This document shows positions 26,177 to 34,292 of a stretch of DNA of 64,000 nucleotides, one piece after another. Under the pieces are notes generated by a model. That model did not search any database and was not told where the DNA came from. It saw only the letters and a program-made list of their open reading frames with translations. The stretch covers positions 8,942,283 through 9,006,282 of the forward strand of contig NZ_QFRX01000001.1 of NCBI RefSeq assembly GCF_003143935.1. The letters run 5' to 3'. This DNA comes from Streptomyces sp. Act143. GTDB taxonomy: Bacteria; Actinomycetota; Actinomycetes; Streptomycetales; Streptomycetaceae. How positions within the stretch are numbered: the first letter of the stretch is position 1; every line of letters begins with the position of its first letter. Position numbers and translations under genes: made by a program.

Positions 26177-27304
26177 ATGCGTGTCGTCATCGTGACCGAA
26201 TCCTTTCCCCCCGATGTGAACGGCGTGGCTCACTGCGCGCTCCAGACCGCCCGGCACCTCGTGGATCGCGGTCATTCCCCGCTCGTCGTCGCGCCGGCCA
26301 CCGCGGCCGGCACCGGGCCCGACGCCCTCGCGCCGTGCCCCGTCGTCCGTGTCCCCTCCCTCCCCCTCCCGGGCTACCCCCAGGTCAGGGTCGCCCTCCC
26401 CAGCCGGCGCGTCGCCGCGGCCATCGCCGCGCACCGCGCCGACCTCGTCCACCTGGCCAGCCCCTTCGTCCTCGGCGTCCGCGGCATGGCCGCCGCCGCC
26501 CGGCTCGGCATCCCCGCCGTCGCCGTCTACCAGACCGACCTCGCCGGATACGCCCGCACCTACGTCCACGCGGGCGAGGCCGCCGCGTGGCGCCGCATAC
26601 GCTCCGTCCACGCCGCCGCCGACCTCACCCTCGCCCCGTCCAGCGCCGCCCTGCACGACCTGGAGTCCCATGGCGTGCCCCGGGTGCGGCTGTGGCCGCG
26701 CGGCGTGGACACGGCCCGCTTCCGCCCTTCGCTGCGCGACGAGGCACTGCGCCGCGAAATCGCCCCCGACGGCGAGCTGATCGTCGGCTACGTCGGGCGG
26801 CTCGCACCCGAGAAGCAGGTCGAGCTGCTGGCGGGCGTGTGCGGCCTCGAGGGCGTCCGCGTGGTCGTGGTGGGCGACGGTCCGAGCCGGCCCGCGCTGA
26901 CCGAGACCCTGCCGGGCGCGGTCTTCCTGGGACCTCGTACGGGCGACGAACTGGCACGGATCTTCGCCTCCTTCGACGTCTTCGCGCACACCGGCCCCTT
27001 CGAGACCTTCTGCCAGACCGTGCAGGAGGCCATGGCCAGCGGGGTGCCCGTGGTCGCGCCCGCCGCGGGCGGCCCGCTGGACCTCGTCGCCCACGGACGC
27101 ACCGGCCTGCTGGTGCCTCCGCGCGACGCGGCGGCCGTACGGGACGCCGTGTGGACCCTGGCCGCCGATCCCGGGCTGCGGGCCGCGTACGGCGCCGCGG
27201 GCCGGTCGACGGTCGAGGGACGCACCTGGACCGCCGTTGGCGACCAGCTGCTCGGTCATTACGCGGGTGTACTGGCCGCGCGGAGGCCGGCGGTGGCGGC
27301 GTGA
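26177..27304 (+). CDS. GT4 glycosyltransferase, MgtA/PimB-like
   Basis: 375 residues from the ATG at 26177. GT-B fold: N-terminal strand MRVVIVTESFPPDVNGVA (GT4 signature), linker at VDTARFRPS, and the C-terminal nucleotide site with VGYVGRLAPEKQVELL, GDGPSRPALTE and the EX7E motif in FETFCQTVQEAMASGVPVVAP. Closest by feel to the mycobacterial/corynebacterial MgtA-type GDP-mannose alpha-mannosyltransferases acting on glycolipids. It overlaps the next glycosyltransferase by 4 bases (GTGA at 27301-27304), so the two are translated together and probably act on one glycolipid. Confidence 0.85.
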   Translation: MRVVIVTESFPPDVNGVAHCALQTARHLVDRGHSPLVVAPATAAGTGPDALAPCPVVRVPSLPLPGYPQVRVALPSRRVAAAIAAHRADLVHLASPFVLGVRGMAAAARLGIPAVAVYQTDLAGYARTYVHAGEAAAWRRIRSVHAAADLTLAPSSAALHDLESHGVPRVRLWPRGVDTARFRPSLRDEALRREIAPDGELIVGYVGRLAPEKQVELLAGVCGLEGVRVVVVGDGPSRPALTETLPGAVFLGPRTGDELARIFASFDVFAHTGPFETFCQTVQEAMASGVPVVAPAAGGPLDLVAHGRTGLLVPPRDAAAVRDAVWTLAADPGLRAAYGAAGRSTVEGRTWTAVGDQLLGHYAGVLAARRPAVAA

Positions 27305-28698
27305 GCGGGGCGCGGGCCGAGGGGGCGGCTGGGGTGCGGTCGCCGCGGGGTGAGGGGGCGGCTGGGGTGTGGCCGCCGCCGGGGGAGGGCGATGGCGTGC
27401 GGCCGTTGCCGGTCGATGGCGGTGGTGGTGTGCGGTCGCTGGGATGCGATGGCGGTGATGGTGTGCGTTCGTCGAATTTGGGTGGTGACGGTGTGCGGTC
27501 GCTGCGGATTGTTCGGCTTGCGAACTTCGTCGCGCCCGCCTCGGGTGGTCTGCGGACCGCGCTGCGCGAGCTCGGCAAGGGATACAGGACCGCCGGGCAC
27601 GAGCCCGTGCTCATCGTGCCCGGTGAGCGGGTGACGGACGCGGAGACGGAGCAGGGCCGGGTGATCACCCTGCCCGGGCCGCTGCTGCCGGGCACCGGCG
27701 GCTACCGCGTGCTCGCCGACCGACGGCGGGTGGCCCGGCTCCTGGAGGCCCTCGCCCCCGACCGGCTGGAGGTCTCCGACCGTACGACGCTCCGGTGGAC
27801 CGGCAGGTGGGCACGACGGGCGCGGGTGCCCGCCGTGATGGTCTCCCACGAGACCGCCGACGGTGTCCTGCGCACCTGGGGCGTGCCGGAGGGCGCGGCC
27901 CGGCGCGCCGCGGACGCGCTCAACATCCGTACGGCGCACACCTACGCGCGCGTGGTGTGCACCACCGAGTTCGCCGAGCGGGAGTTCGTACGGATCGGCG
28001 CGCGCAATGTCGTACGGGCGCCCCTCGGCGTCGATCTGTCCGAACGGCACCCCGCCCTGCGCGACGCGCGGCTGCGCGGCGTCTACGCGCGCGTGGACGA
28101 GACGCTGCTGGTGGCATGCACCCGGCTGTCGGTGGAGAAGCGGCCCGGCACCGCGCTGGACGCCCTGGAGGCGCTCGTACGGCGTGGCCGGCGGACGGTG
28201 CTGGTGGTCGCCGGGGACGGACCGTTGCGGCCGCGGCTCGAACAGCGCGCGCGGGAGAGCGGGTTGCCGGTCGTCTTCCTCGGCCACGTCACCGACCGCG
28301 GGCTGCTGGGCGCCCTCCAGGCGTCCGCCGACGTGTGCCTGGCCCCCGGGCCCGCCGAGACGTTCGGTCTTGCCGCGCTGGAGGCGATGGCCTGCGGCAC
28401 GCCCGTCGTGGTCAGCGCCTCGTCCGCGCTGCCCGAGGTGATCGGGGCGGCGGGAGCGGTCGCGGCGGATCACGGGGAAGCTTTTGCGGATGCCGTGGAG
28501 ATGCTGCTGGAGCGTCCCTTCGACGAGCGTCGGGGCGCCGCACGCGCGCGTGCGGAGTGTTTCGGGTGGGGGGCGGCTGTCGAGGCGTTCCTTGCCGCGC
28601 ATGACGCCACGCCGGTGGGGGTGCGGGGAGGGCGTGAGGCGGCAGTCCACCTCACGGCGGTCCGCGATGAGACCTCTGCGGTTCGTCGCCCTCGGTGA
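27301..28698 (+). CDS. GT4 glycosyltransferase with repeat-expanded N terminus
   Basis: 465 residues if translation begins at the coupled GTG at 27301. Residues 1-65 are low-complexity, built of six copies of a (G)GxGVRS-like unit every 10 or 11 residues. The true GT-B domain starts near residue 65 with VRSLRIVRLANFVAPASGGL; an in-frame GTG at 27493 is a credible alternative start. The C-terminal half has ACTRLSVEKRP, VAGDGPLRPRLEQ and the EX7E motif in ETFGLAALEAMACGTPVV. Likely transfers mannose or a related sugar to the product of the upstream enzyme. Neither has membrane segments. Confidence 0.82.
   Translation: MSGARAEGAAGVRSPRGEGAAGVWPPPGEGDGVRPLPVDGGGGVRSLGCDGGDGVRSSNLGGDGVRSLRIVRLANFVAPASGGLRTALRELGKGYRTAGHEPVLIVPGERVTDAETEQGRVITLPGPLLPGTGGYRVLADRRRVARLLEALAPDRLEVSDRTTLRWTGRWARRARVPAVMVSHETADGVLRTWGVPEGAARRAADALNIRTAHTYARVVCTTEFAEREFVRIGARNVVRAPLGVDLSERHPALRDARLRGVYARVDETLLVACTRLSVEKRPGTALDALEALVRRGRRTVLVVAGDGPLRPRLEQRARESGLPVVFLGHVTDRGLLGALQASADVCLAPGPAETFGLAALEAMACGTPVVVSASSALPEVIGAAGAVAADHGEAFADAVEMLLERPFDERRGAARARAECFGWGAAVEAFLAAHDATPVGVRGGREAAVHLTAVRDETSAVRRPR
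27325..27510. repeat. In-frame 30/33-bp tandem repeat in a glycosyltransferase gene
   Basis: Six imperfect copies centred on GGTGTGCGGTCG-like cores at codons 12, 23, 33, 44, 55 and 65 of the downstream glycosyltransferase, a spacing of 33, 30, 33, 33 and 30 bases. Strand composition is strongly G-biased and there are several in-frame GTG codons that could each serve as a start. Confidence 0.7.
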
Positions 28699-28805
28699 CT
28701 CGCGGACCGAGGGCGTGGGCGACCCCGTCGGGGACGGTGGGCGGGGGTGGGCCGCGCTGCTCCAACGACACTGCGTTGGCCGCGTTGTCGGCGGACGTCG
28801 CTTGA
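28667..28805 (+). pseudogene. Truncated SGNH/GDSL hydrolase remnant
   Basis: From the ATG at 28667, 31 bases before the glycosyltransferase stop, the frame reads MRPLRFVALGDSRTEGVGDP and then GDGGRGWAALL: the first block of a GDSL/SGNH hydrolase. The Ser nucleophile is present, but the next residue is Arg where Leu is expected, and after WAALL the similarity ends; a different frame reaches a TGA at 28803. Blocks II, III and V with the Gly, Asn and Asp-His residues are absent, so no enzyme can be made. A full SGNH hydrolase after this glycosyltransferase pair is what I expect from relatives. Confidence 0.65.
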
Positions 28806-28835
28806 GGCACCGACGAGTCCGGACGTCGGCTGCGG

Positions 28836-28865
28836 GCGCGGGGCTGGTCCGACAGTGCCCCGCGC
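28836..28865. terminator. Hairpin between the convergent glycosyltransferase and pxpC genes
   Basis: A perfect 9-bp stem (arm GCGCGGGGC at 28836-28844, complement at 28857-28865) around a 12-base loop lies 12 bases before the pxpC stop. It could terminate both converging transcripts. There is no T run. Confidence 0.5.
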
Positions 28866-28876
28866 CCGTGCGCGGG

Positions 28877-29746
28877 TCAGCGCCGGCGTACCTCCAGGAA
28901 GCGCACCGGGGTGCCTGGTGCCGCTTGGGCGGCCGCGGGGAGGTCCGCCGGGCGGACCACCGCTATCACCGGGTACCCGCCCGTGGTCGGATGGTCGGCC
29001 AGGAACACCACCGGGCGGCCGTCCGGCGGCACCTGAACGGCGCCCAGCACCATGCCCTCGCTGGGGAGTTCGCCGGGGACGGCCCGGTCGAGGGCCGGGC
29101 CCTCCGTGCGGAGCCCGATGCGGTTGCTCGAGGGCGACACCCGGTAGCTGCGGGACGTGAAGGCCCGTACCGCCTCCGGCGTGAACCAGTCGTCGCGCGG
29201 GCCGAGCGTCACGCGCAGGACGAGTTCCGCCGGGGGCGCGGGCTGCGGGGCGACGTCCACGCGCGCGTGCAGGTCCGTCGGGCTGCCCAGGGGCAGGACG
29301 GCGCCGTCCGTGAGCGGGGCCGGGCCCAGGCCGGAGAGCAGGTCCGTGGAGCGGCTGCCGAGCACCGGCTCGACGGCGATGCCGCCGGACACCGCCACAT
29401 AGGAGCGCAGTCCGGACGTGGCCGGGCCGACGTCCAGGAGGGCGCCCGCCGGTACCCGCACCGGCGCGCCCCAGGCGACCGGGCGCCCGTCCACGCGGAC
29501 CGGACAGGGGGCGCCGCCGACGGCCATGGTGACCGTCGAACGCGGCCGTACGGCACAGCCGTTGAGAGTGGTCTCCAGAACGGCCGCCTCGGCCGGATTG
29601 CCGGCCAGCCGGTTGACGAGGGCCGCCGCGGGACCGTCCAGCGCCCCCGAGCGGGGTACGCCCAGGTGGGCGTGGCCGGGACGGCCCAGGTCCTGCACGG
29701 TGGTGAGCGCTCCGGCGCGTACGACGGCGAGCGCGCGGTCCGTCAC
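28877..29746 (-). CDS. pxpC: 5-oxoprolinase subunit PxpC (KipA-like)
   Basis: 289 residues from the GTG at 29746, overlapping pxpB by GTGA. Features of the biotin-dependent carboxyltransferase/KipA family: TTVQDLGRPGHAHLGVPRSGALD near the N terminus, ETTLNG, GGAPCPV and the C-terminal AVQVPPDGRPVVFLADHPTTGGYPVIA. PxpC is the third part of the bacterial ATP-dependent 5-oxoprolinase PxpABC, which opens L-5-oxoproline to L-glutamate. It lies at the end of the operon and faces the glycosyltransferase operon convergently. Confidence 0.93.
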   Translation of the reverse strand: MTDRALAVVRAGALTTVQDLGRPGHAHLGVPRSGALDGPAAALVNRLAGNPAEAAVLETTLNGCAVRPRSTVTMAVGGAPCPVRVDGRPVAWGAPVRVPAGALLDVGPATSGLRSYVAVSGGIAVEPVLGSRSTDLLSGLGPAPLTDGAVLPLGSPTDLHARVDVAPQPAPPAELVLRVTLGPRDDWFTPEAVRAFTSRSYRVSPSSNRIGLRTEGPALDRAVPGELPSEGMVLGAVQVPPDGRPVVFLADHPTTGGYPVIAVVRPADLPAAAQAAPGTPVRFLEVRRR

Positions 29747-30375
29747 GCCTCCACCACCCCTGGCGGCCCCACCGGTACGAACCTCACGCGCGTGCCCGGC
29801 GACAGCAGTGCGGCCGGAACGCGCGCGTGGTCCCACAGGACGGCCTCCGTGGTGCCGATCAGCTGCCAGCCGCCGGGCGAGGAGCGCGGGTACACGCCCG
29901 TGTAGGAGCCCGCCAGCGCCACCGCCCCGGCGGGCACGGTCGTGCGCGGAGTCGCCCGGCGTGGGACGTCGTACCGCTCCGGCAGGCCGGTCAGGTAGCC
30001 GAAGCCGGGGGCGAACCCGCAGAAGGCGACGGTGAACTCGGTGGCCGCGTGGACGCGGGCCACCTCGTGCGGGGCGACGCCCCAGTGCGCGGCCACGTCG
30101 GCCAGATCCGGGCCGTCGTAGCGCACGGGGAGTTCGACGACGGCACGCGCGGGTGAGCGAGCGGGCGGTACGTCGGCGGCGGTCAGCTCGGCGGCGAGGC
30201 GGGCCGGGTCGGTGAGGCCGTCGAGCAGGACCGTGCGGGCCGCGGGGACGATCTCGCGGACGGCCAGGGAGCCCTCCGTGCGGCGGCGCAGCAGCTCCGC
30301 GTGCAGCGCCTGGGCCTCCTCGCCCGAGCCGACCTCCACCAGGAGTGCCCCGTCGCCGACGGGCAGCGCCCTCAT
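29743..30375 (-). CDS. pxpB: 5-oxoprolinase subunit PxpB (KipI-like)
   Basis: 210 residues from the ATG at 30375, overlapping pxpA by ATGA and pxpC by GTGA. KipI/PxpB features: LPVRYDGPDLADVAAHWGVAP, FCGFAPGFGYLTGLPERYDVPRR, AGAVALAGSYTGVYP and a terminal GTRVRFVPV. KipI relatives inhibit a sporulation kinase in Bacillus, but fused or coupled with pxpA and pxpC the role is oxoprolinase. Complex partner of the two neighbours. Confidence 0.93.
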   Translation of the reverse strand: MRALPVGDGALLVEVGSGEEAQALHAELLRRRTEGSLAVREIVPAARTVLLDGLTDPARLAAELTAADVPPARSPARAVVELPVRYDGPDLADVAAHWGVAPHEVARVHAATEFTVAFCGFAPGFGYLTGLPERYDVPRRATPRTTVPAGAVALAGSYTGVYPRSSPGGWQLIGTTEAVLWDHARVPAALLSPGTRVRFVPVGPPGVVEA

Positions 30376-31130
30376 GCGAAGGCCTCCACGCGGACCCCCG
30401 ACGCGGTCAGCCGCTCCCGCACCCGGCGGGCCAGCTCCACCGCGCCCGGCGTGTCGCCGTGCAGGCACAGCGAGCGCGCCCGGACCTCGACGCGGGCACC
30501 GGAGTGCGAGGTGACCGCGCCGTCACGGGCCAGGCCCACCGAGCGCGCCACCACCGCCTCCGGATCGGTCACCACCGCGCCCTGCTCACCGCGCGGCACC
30601 AGCGTGCCCTCCGCGGTGTACGCGCGGTCCGCGAAGGCCTCCGCGACGGTCGGCAGGCCGGCCTTGCCCGCCAGCTCCAGCAGGCGGGAGCCGGGCAGGC
30701 CGAGCACGGGCAGGGAGCCGTCCGCGAGGAGCACACCGTCGACGACCGCGGCGGCCTGCTCCTCGTCGTGCACGACGCGGTTGTAGAGCGCGCCGTGCGG
30801 CTTGACGTACGACACGCGCGTGCCGGCCGCCCGCGCGAAGACCTCCAGGGCGCCGATCTGGTAGGCCACCTCGGCCGCCAGCTCGGCGGACGGCACGTCC
30901 ATCGCGCGCCGCCCGAACCCGGCCAGGTCCCGGTAGGAGACCTGCGCCCCGATCCGTACGCCGCGCTCGGCCGCCTGCTCGCACACCCGCCGCATGGTGG
31001 CCGCGTCGCCGGCGTGGAAGCCGCAGGCCACGTTGGCACTGGTGACGACGGACAGCAGCTCTTCGTCGTCGGTCAGCCGCCAGCGGCCGAAGCCCTCGCC
31101 GAGGTCGGCGTTCAGATCGATCGAGGTCAT
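30372..31130 (-). CDS. pxpA: 5-oxoprolinase subunit PxpA (LamB/YcsF)
   Basis: 252 residues from the ATG at 31130 (MTSIDLNADLGEGFGRW). LamB/YcsF family: DLNADLGEGFG, TSANVACGFHAGD, GAQVSYRDLAGFGRR, VKPHGALYN and SLCLHGDTPGAV are all present and give the likely active site. The start is the first ATG of the block; upstream AAGGAGA is 12 bases away and GGAAG is close. Upstream lies an 18-bp tandem repeat that separates it from the DUF1445 gene. pxpABC is translated as one unit. Confidence 0.94.
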   Translation of the reverse strand: MTSIDLNADLGEGFGRWRLTDDEELLSVVTSANVACGFHAGDAATMRRVCEQAAERGVRIGAQVSYRDLAGFGRRAMDVPSAELAAEVAYQIGALEVFARAAGTRVSYVKPHGALYNRVVHDEEQAAAVVDGVLLADGSLPVLGLPGSRLLELAGKAGLPTVAEAFADRAYTAEGTLVPRGEQGAVVTDPEAVVARSVGLARDGAVTSHSGARVEVRARSLCLHGDTPGAVELARRVRERLTASGVRVEAFA

Positions 31131-31187
31131 GGAACTTCCGGATCTCCTTCTGGGCTCTGTTCCTGCTGTGGTCACTGCTCTCACTGC

Positions 31188-31259
31188 TCTTGCTGCTCTG
31201 ACCGGTCTTGCCGCTCTGACTGTTCTTGCTGCTCTGACCGTTCTTGCTGTTCTGGACGT
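31188..31259. repeat. Four perfect-phase 18-bp tandem units between the DUF1445 and pxpA genes
   Basis: Units of TCTTGCTGCTCTGACCGG type begin at 31188, 31206, 31224 and 31242, each 18 bases long with two to five differences. On the coding strand the array reads as SKNGQS-like hexapeptides starting from a GTG at 31269 that overlaps the DUF1445 stop as GTGA, but that frame runs out of step into pxpA. The array occupies most of the only large gap (135 bases) in an otherwise overlapped operon. Confidence 0.75.
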
Positions 31260-31265
31260 CGTTGC

Positions 31266-32087
31266 TCACGCCACGCGGTACTGCTGGTCGCGGGCGTCGG
31301 TGAGGAACATCTGTCCGGGCGCGTGCGTGATGGCGAAGGGCGGGCGCGAGGCTGTCACCGCCGCCTGCGGGGTCACTCCGCACGCCCAGAACACCGGGAT
31401 GTCGTCCGGCTCGACGTCCATCGGGTCCCCGAAGTCGGGGCGTGCGAGGTCGCCGATGCCGAGGGCCGACGGGTCCCCGCAGTGCACGGGGCCGCCGTGC
31501 ACGCCCGGGAGCAGACTGCTCTCCCGGATCGCGGCGGACAGGTGCCGCGGCGGTACCGGTCGCATCGACACCACCATGGGGCCGCGCAGCCGTCCCGCCG
31601 GCCGGCACTGCCAACTGGTCTCGTACATCGGGACGTTGCGCCCCTGCTCCAGGTGCCGCAACGGCACGCCCGCCTCGGTGAGTGCCCACTCGAAGGTGAA
31701 GCTGCATCCGATCAGGAACGACACCAGATCGTCGCGCCAGTGCGCCCGCACGTCCGTCGGCTCGGCCACGAGTTCGCCGTCCTGCCACACCCGGTAGCGC
31801 GGCAGGTCGGTGCGCAGGTCGGCGCCGGGCGCGAGGACCGTCGTGGGGGAACCCGCGTCGGTGACGTCGAGCACCGGGCACGGCTTCGGGTTGCGCTGGC
31901 AGAACAGGAGCATGTCGTACGCCCAGTCCACGGGCACCGAGATCAGGTTGGTCTGGGTGTGGCCCGCGGCGACCCCGGCGGTGGGGCCCGTGAGGCCGGC
32001 CCGGAAGCGGGTGCGGGCCGCGGCCGGGCTCCACGCGTGCGCGTGCTCGTCGACAAGGGGCACAGGGCGGTCTTGTGTACGGTTCAC
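31266..32087 (-). CDS. DUF1445 (UPF0317) protein, D-glutamate-cyclase-like family
   Basis: 273 residues from the GTG at 32087, overlapping the MFS gene by GTGA. DUF1445 features: AARTRFRAGLTGPTAGVAAGHTQTNL, VDWAYDMLLFCQRNPKPCPVLDV, DLVSFLIGCSFTFEWAL, GGPVHCGDPSALGI and VFWACGVTPQAA. The family shares a name (UPF0317) with the mitochondrial D-glutamate cyclase DGLUCY, which makes 5-oxo-D-proline. In this operon it would feed or equilibrate 5-oxoproline isomers with the pxpABC enzyme; that link is inference from context. Older annotation calls it a putative hydro-lyase. Confidence 0.88.
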   Translation of the reverse strand: MNRTQDRPVPLVDEHAHAWSPAAARTRFRAGLTGPTAGVAAGHTQTNLISVPVDWAYDMLLFCQRNPKPCPVLDVTDAGSPTTVLAPGADLRTDLPRYRVWQDGELVAEPTDVRAHWRDDLVSFLIGCSFTFEWALTEAGVPLRHLEQGRNVPMYETSWQCRPAGRLRGPMVVSMRPVPPRHLSAAIRESSLLPGVHGGPVHCGDPSALGIGDLARPDFGDPMDVEPDDIPVFWACGVTPQAAVTASRPPFAITHAPGQMFLTDARDQQYRVA

Positions 32088-33379
32088 GCGAGTTCCTTCC
32101 CGCGGGTCTCCGGCAGCCCGAGCAGCGCCAGTGCGGCGAGCGCGTAGCCGAGGGCGCCGAAGACCAGCGCGCCGCCCACACCCCAGCCGTCGGCCAGGAA
32201 ACCGACCGTGGTGGGGAAGACGGCGCCCACGGCCCGCCCGGCGTTGTACGTGAAGCCCTGTCCCGTGCCGCGCACCGCCGTCGGGTACAGCTCGGCCAGG
32301 AAGGACCCGAAGCCGCTGAAGATGGCCGACATGCAGAAGCCGAGCGGGAAGCCGAGCACGAGGAGCAGGGTGTCGGCGCCGCTGGGGATGTTGGCGTACG
32401 CCAGGATGCAGACCGCCGACAGCAGGGCGAAGAGCCAGATGTTGCGTCGGCGGCCCAACCGGTCGGTGAGGTAACCGCCGGTCAGGTAGCCGAGGAACGC
32501 GCCGGAGATCAGGAAGGTCAGATAGCCGCCGGTGCCGACGACCGACAGCCCGCGGTCGCTCTTCAGATACGTCGGGACCCAGGTGGCGAGCGTGTAGTAG
32601 CCGCCCTGGACGCCGGTCGACAGCAGCCCCGCGAAGATCGTCGTACGCAGCAGTCCCGGCTTGAAGATCGCCGTGAACGGGGTCCGGCCGCCGCTCTTCT
32701 CCCGTGCCGCCACCGCCTCGGGCGCGTCCTGCACCCTGCGGCGCAACCAAACGACGAGCAGCGCGGGCAGCGCGCCTGTCCAGAACATCACGCGCCAGGC
32801 CAGGTCGTCGTCGAGGAACGAGAAGACCAGCGTGTAGACGACCGCCGCCAGCGCCCAGCCCACGGCCCACGAGCTCTGGATCGCGCCGAGGGTGCGGCCC
32901 CGGTGCCTGGCGCTCGCGTACTCGGCTACCAGGATCGCCCCAACCGCCCACTCACCGCCGAAGCCGAGCCCCTGGAGGGCACGGAAGACCAGCAGCGACT
33001 CGAAGTTGGGCGCGAAGCCGCAGGCCACGGTGAAGACCGCGTAGGTGACCACCGTGATCATCAGGGCCCGGACCCGCCCGGCCCGGTCGGCCAGCACCCC
33101 CGCGAGGGCGCCGCCGACTCCGGAGGCGAGCAGCGTGACGGTGGTGAACAGCCCGGTCTGGCCGCTGTCCAGGCCGAAGTACGCGGCCAGCGCGACCATG
33201 CTCAGCGGGAGCGTGAAGTAGTCGTACGAGTCGAGGGCATAGCCGCCGAACGCGCCGGCGAAGGCGCGCCGACCCCGCGGCCCGAGAGCGCGGAACCAGC
33301 CCAACGCCCCGTCTTCGGCGGGGCGTTGGGTCGTGGTGGGGTGAGCGGCCAGGGTCCGTGGGGGAGGAGTCGTGCTCAT
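32084..33379 (-). CDS. MFS transporter of the oxoproline operon
   Basis: 431 residues with 12 hydrophobic segments, cytoplasmic N terminus with an Arg/Gly-rich start. TM2-TM3 loop GVLADRAGRVRALM and the second half TDRLGRRRNI are the paired MFS signatures; FGGYALDSYDYFTLPLSM and GFGGEWAVGAILVAEY fit the metabolite:H+ symporter group (sialate and aromatic acid permeases). Context suggests import of 5-oxoproline or D-glutamate. It starts the operon, 70 bases from the palindrome bound by the divergent GntR regulator. Confidence 0.87.
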   Translation of the reverse strand: MSTTPPPRTLAAHPTTTQRPAEDGALGWFRALGPRGRRAFAGAFGGYALDSYDYFTLPLSMVALAAYFGLDSGQTGLFTTVTLLASGVGGALAGVLADRAGRVRALMITVVTYAVFTVACGFAPNFESLLVFRALQGLGFGGEWAVGAILVAEYASARHRGRTLGAIQSSWAVGWALAAVVYTLVFSFLDDDLAWRVMFWTGALPALLVVWLRRRVQDAPEAVAAREKSGGRTPFTAIFKPGLLRTTIFAGLLSTGVQGGYYTLATWVPTYLKSDRGLSVVGTGGYLTFLISGAFLGYLTGGYLTDRLGRRRNIWLFALLSAVCILAYANIPSGADTLLLVLGFPLGFCMSAIFSGFGSFLAELYPTAVRGTGQGFTYNAGRAVGAVFPTTVGFLADGWGVGGALVFGALGYALAALALLGLPETRGKELA

Positions 33380-33448
33380 GTGCACCTCGCAGTGGGAGGA
33401 CGAAGGGTGCGGGAGTGAGCCGTGCGGTGTGATGTCGTAGCAAGGTAG

Positions 33449-33467
33449 AGGATCGTTGAACGATCCT
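33449..33467. promoter_or_regulatory. Perfect 19-bp palindrome, probable GntR operator
   Basis: AGGATCGTTGAACGATCCT is a perfect inverted repeat of two 9-base arms around one G, located 70 bases upstream of the MFS ATG and 49 bases upstream of the gntR ATG. Size, position and short spacer match FadR-subfamily operators. It would let the regulator control its own gene and the oxoproline operon together. Confidence 0.75.
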
Positions 33468-33515
33468 TCAATACCCCCGTTGTTTCGTTCTCGTGTCTGC
33501 GATTGAATTCCGGGC

Positions 33516-34211
33516 ATGGCAGAGCAGCTGAGCGGACTGGCCGACGATCGCGCCCTCCTGGGGCGCACCAGCACGGCGGAGCGGGTCTCGGACATCCTCA
33601 GAAGCCGCATCGCCGAGGGGTTCTTCCCGCCCGGTACCCGGTTGTCGGAGGACAGCATCGGCGGCGCCCTGGGCGTGTCCCGCAACACCCTGCGCGAGTC
33701 GTTCCGCCTGCTCACCCACGAACGCCTGCTCGTCCACGAGCTGAACCGGGGGGTGTTCGTGCGCGTCCTGACGGTGGAGGACGTGGAGGACATCTACCGC
33801 ACCCGGCACCTCGTGGAGTGCGCCGTCGTACGCGGGCTCGGCGAGCCGCCGTACGCCCTCGACGGTCCCGCGGAAGCCGTCGAGGAGGGCCTGCGGGCGG
33901 TGCGCGAAGGTGACTGGAAAGGGCTGGGTACTGCCAACATCCACTTCCACCGGGAACTGGTCGCGCTGGCGGGCAGTGAGCGCACCGACGAACTCATGCG
34001 CAGCGTCTTCGCCGAGCTGCGGCTCGCTTTCCACGTCGTGGACGACCCTCGACGGCTGCACGAGCCGTACCTCGCCCGCAACCAGGAGATCCTGCGGGCC
34101 CTGGAGGCGGGCGACAAGGCCGCGGCCGAGAAGGTGCTCGCGGTCTATCTGGAGGACTCGCTGAAGCGGGTGGTGGAGGTGTACCGGCGCAGGGTGGGCG
34201 AGGACGGATAG
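33516..34211 (+). CDS. GntR-family regulator, FadR/FCD type
   Basis: 231 residues from the ATG at 33516. N-terminal winged helix: TAERVSDILRSRIAEGFFPP, recognition helix SRNTLRESFRLL, wing HELNRGVFV. C-terminal FCD domain (about 95-215) with the metal-ligand-like pattern D..R...E in VEDIYRTRHLVECAVV, HFHREL and HEPYLARNQEIL. FCD regulators sense carboxylic acids, for instance oxoproline or glutamate derivatives. Divergent from the oxoproline operon; the 19-bp palindrome between is its likely operator. Confidence 0.9.
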   Translation: MAEQLSGLADDRALLGRTSTAERVSDILRSRIAEGFFPPGTRLSEDSIGGALGVSRNTLRESFRLLTHERLLVHELNRGVFVRVLTVEDVEDIYRTRHLVECAVVRGLGEPPYALDGPAEAVEEGLRAVREGDWKGLGTANIHFHRELVALAGSERTDELMRSVFAELRLAFHVVDDPRRLHEPYLARNQEILRALEAGDKAAAEKVLAVYLEDSLKRVVEVYRRRVGEDG

Positions 34212-34292
34212 CGTCCTGATCGGGCCGGTGGCCCCGGGGTCTGTTCTGCGTCGTTTTAGTCGTTGTCAGACCGAGGACCTAGTCTGTGCACC

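Noticed and set aside
30586..31269. 227-codon frame from the GTG overlapping the DUF1445 stop
   Set aside because: It runs out of phase through pxpA, which has all its family motifs; only the first part is discussed as a possible leader.
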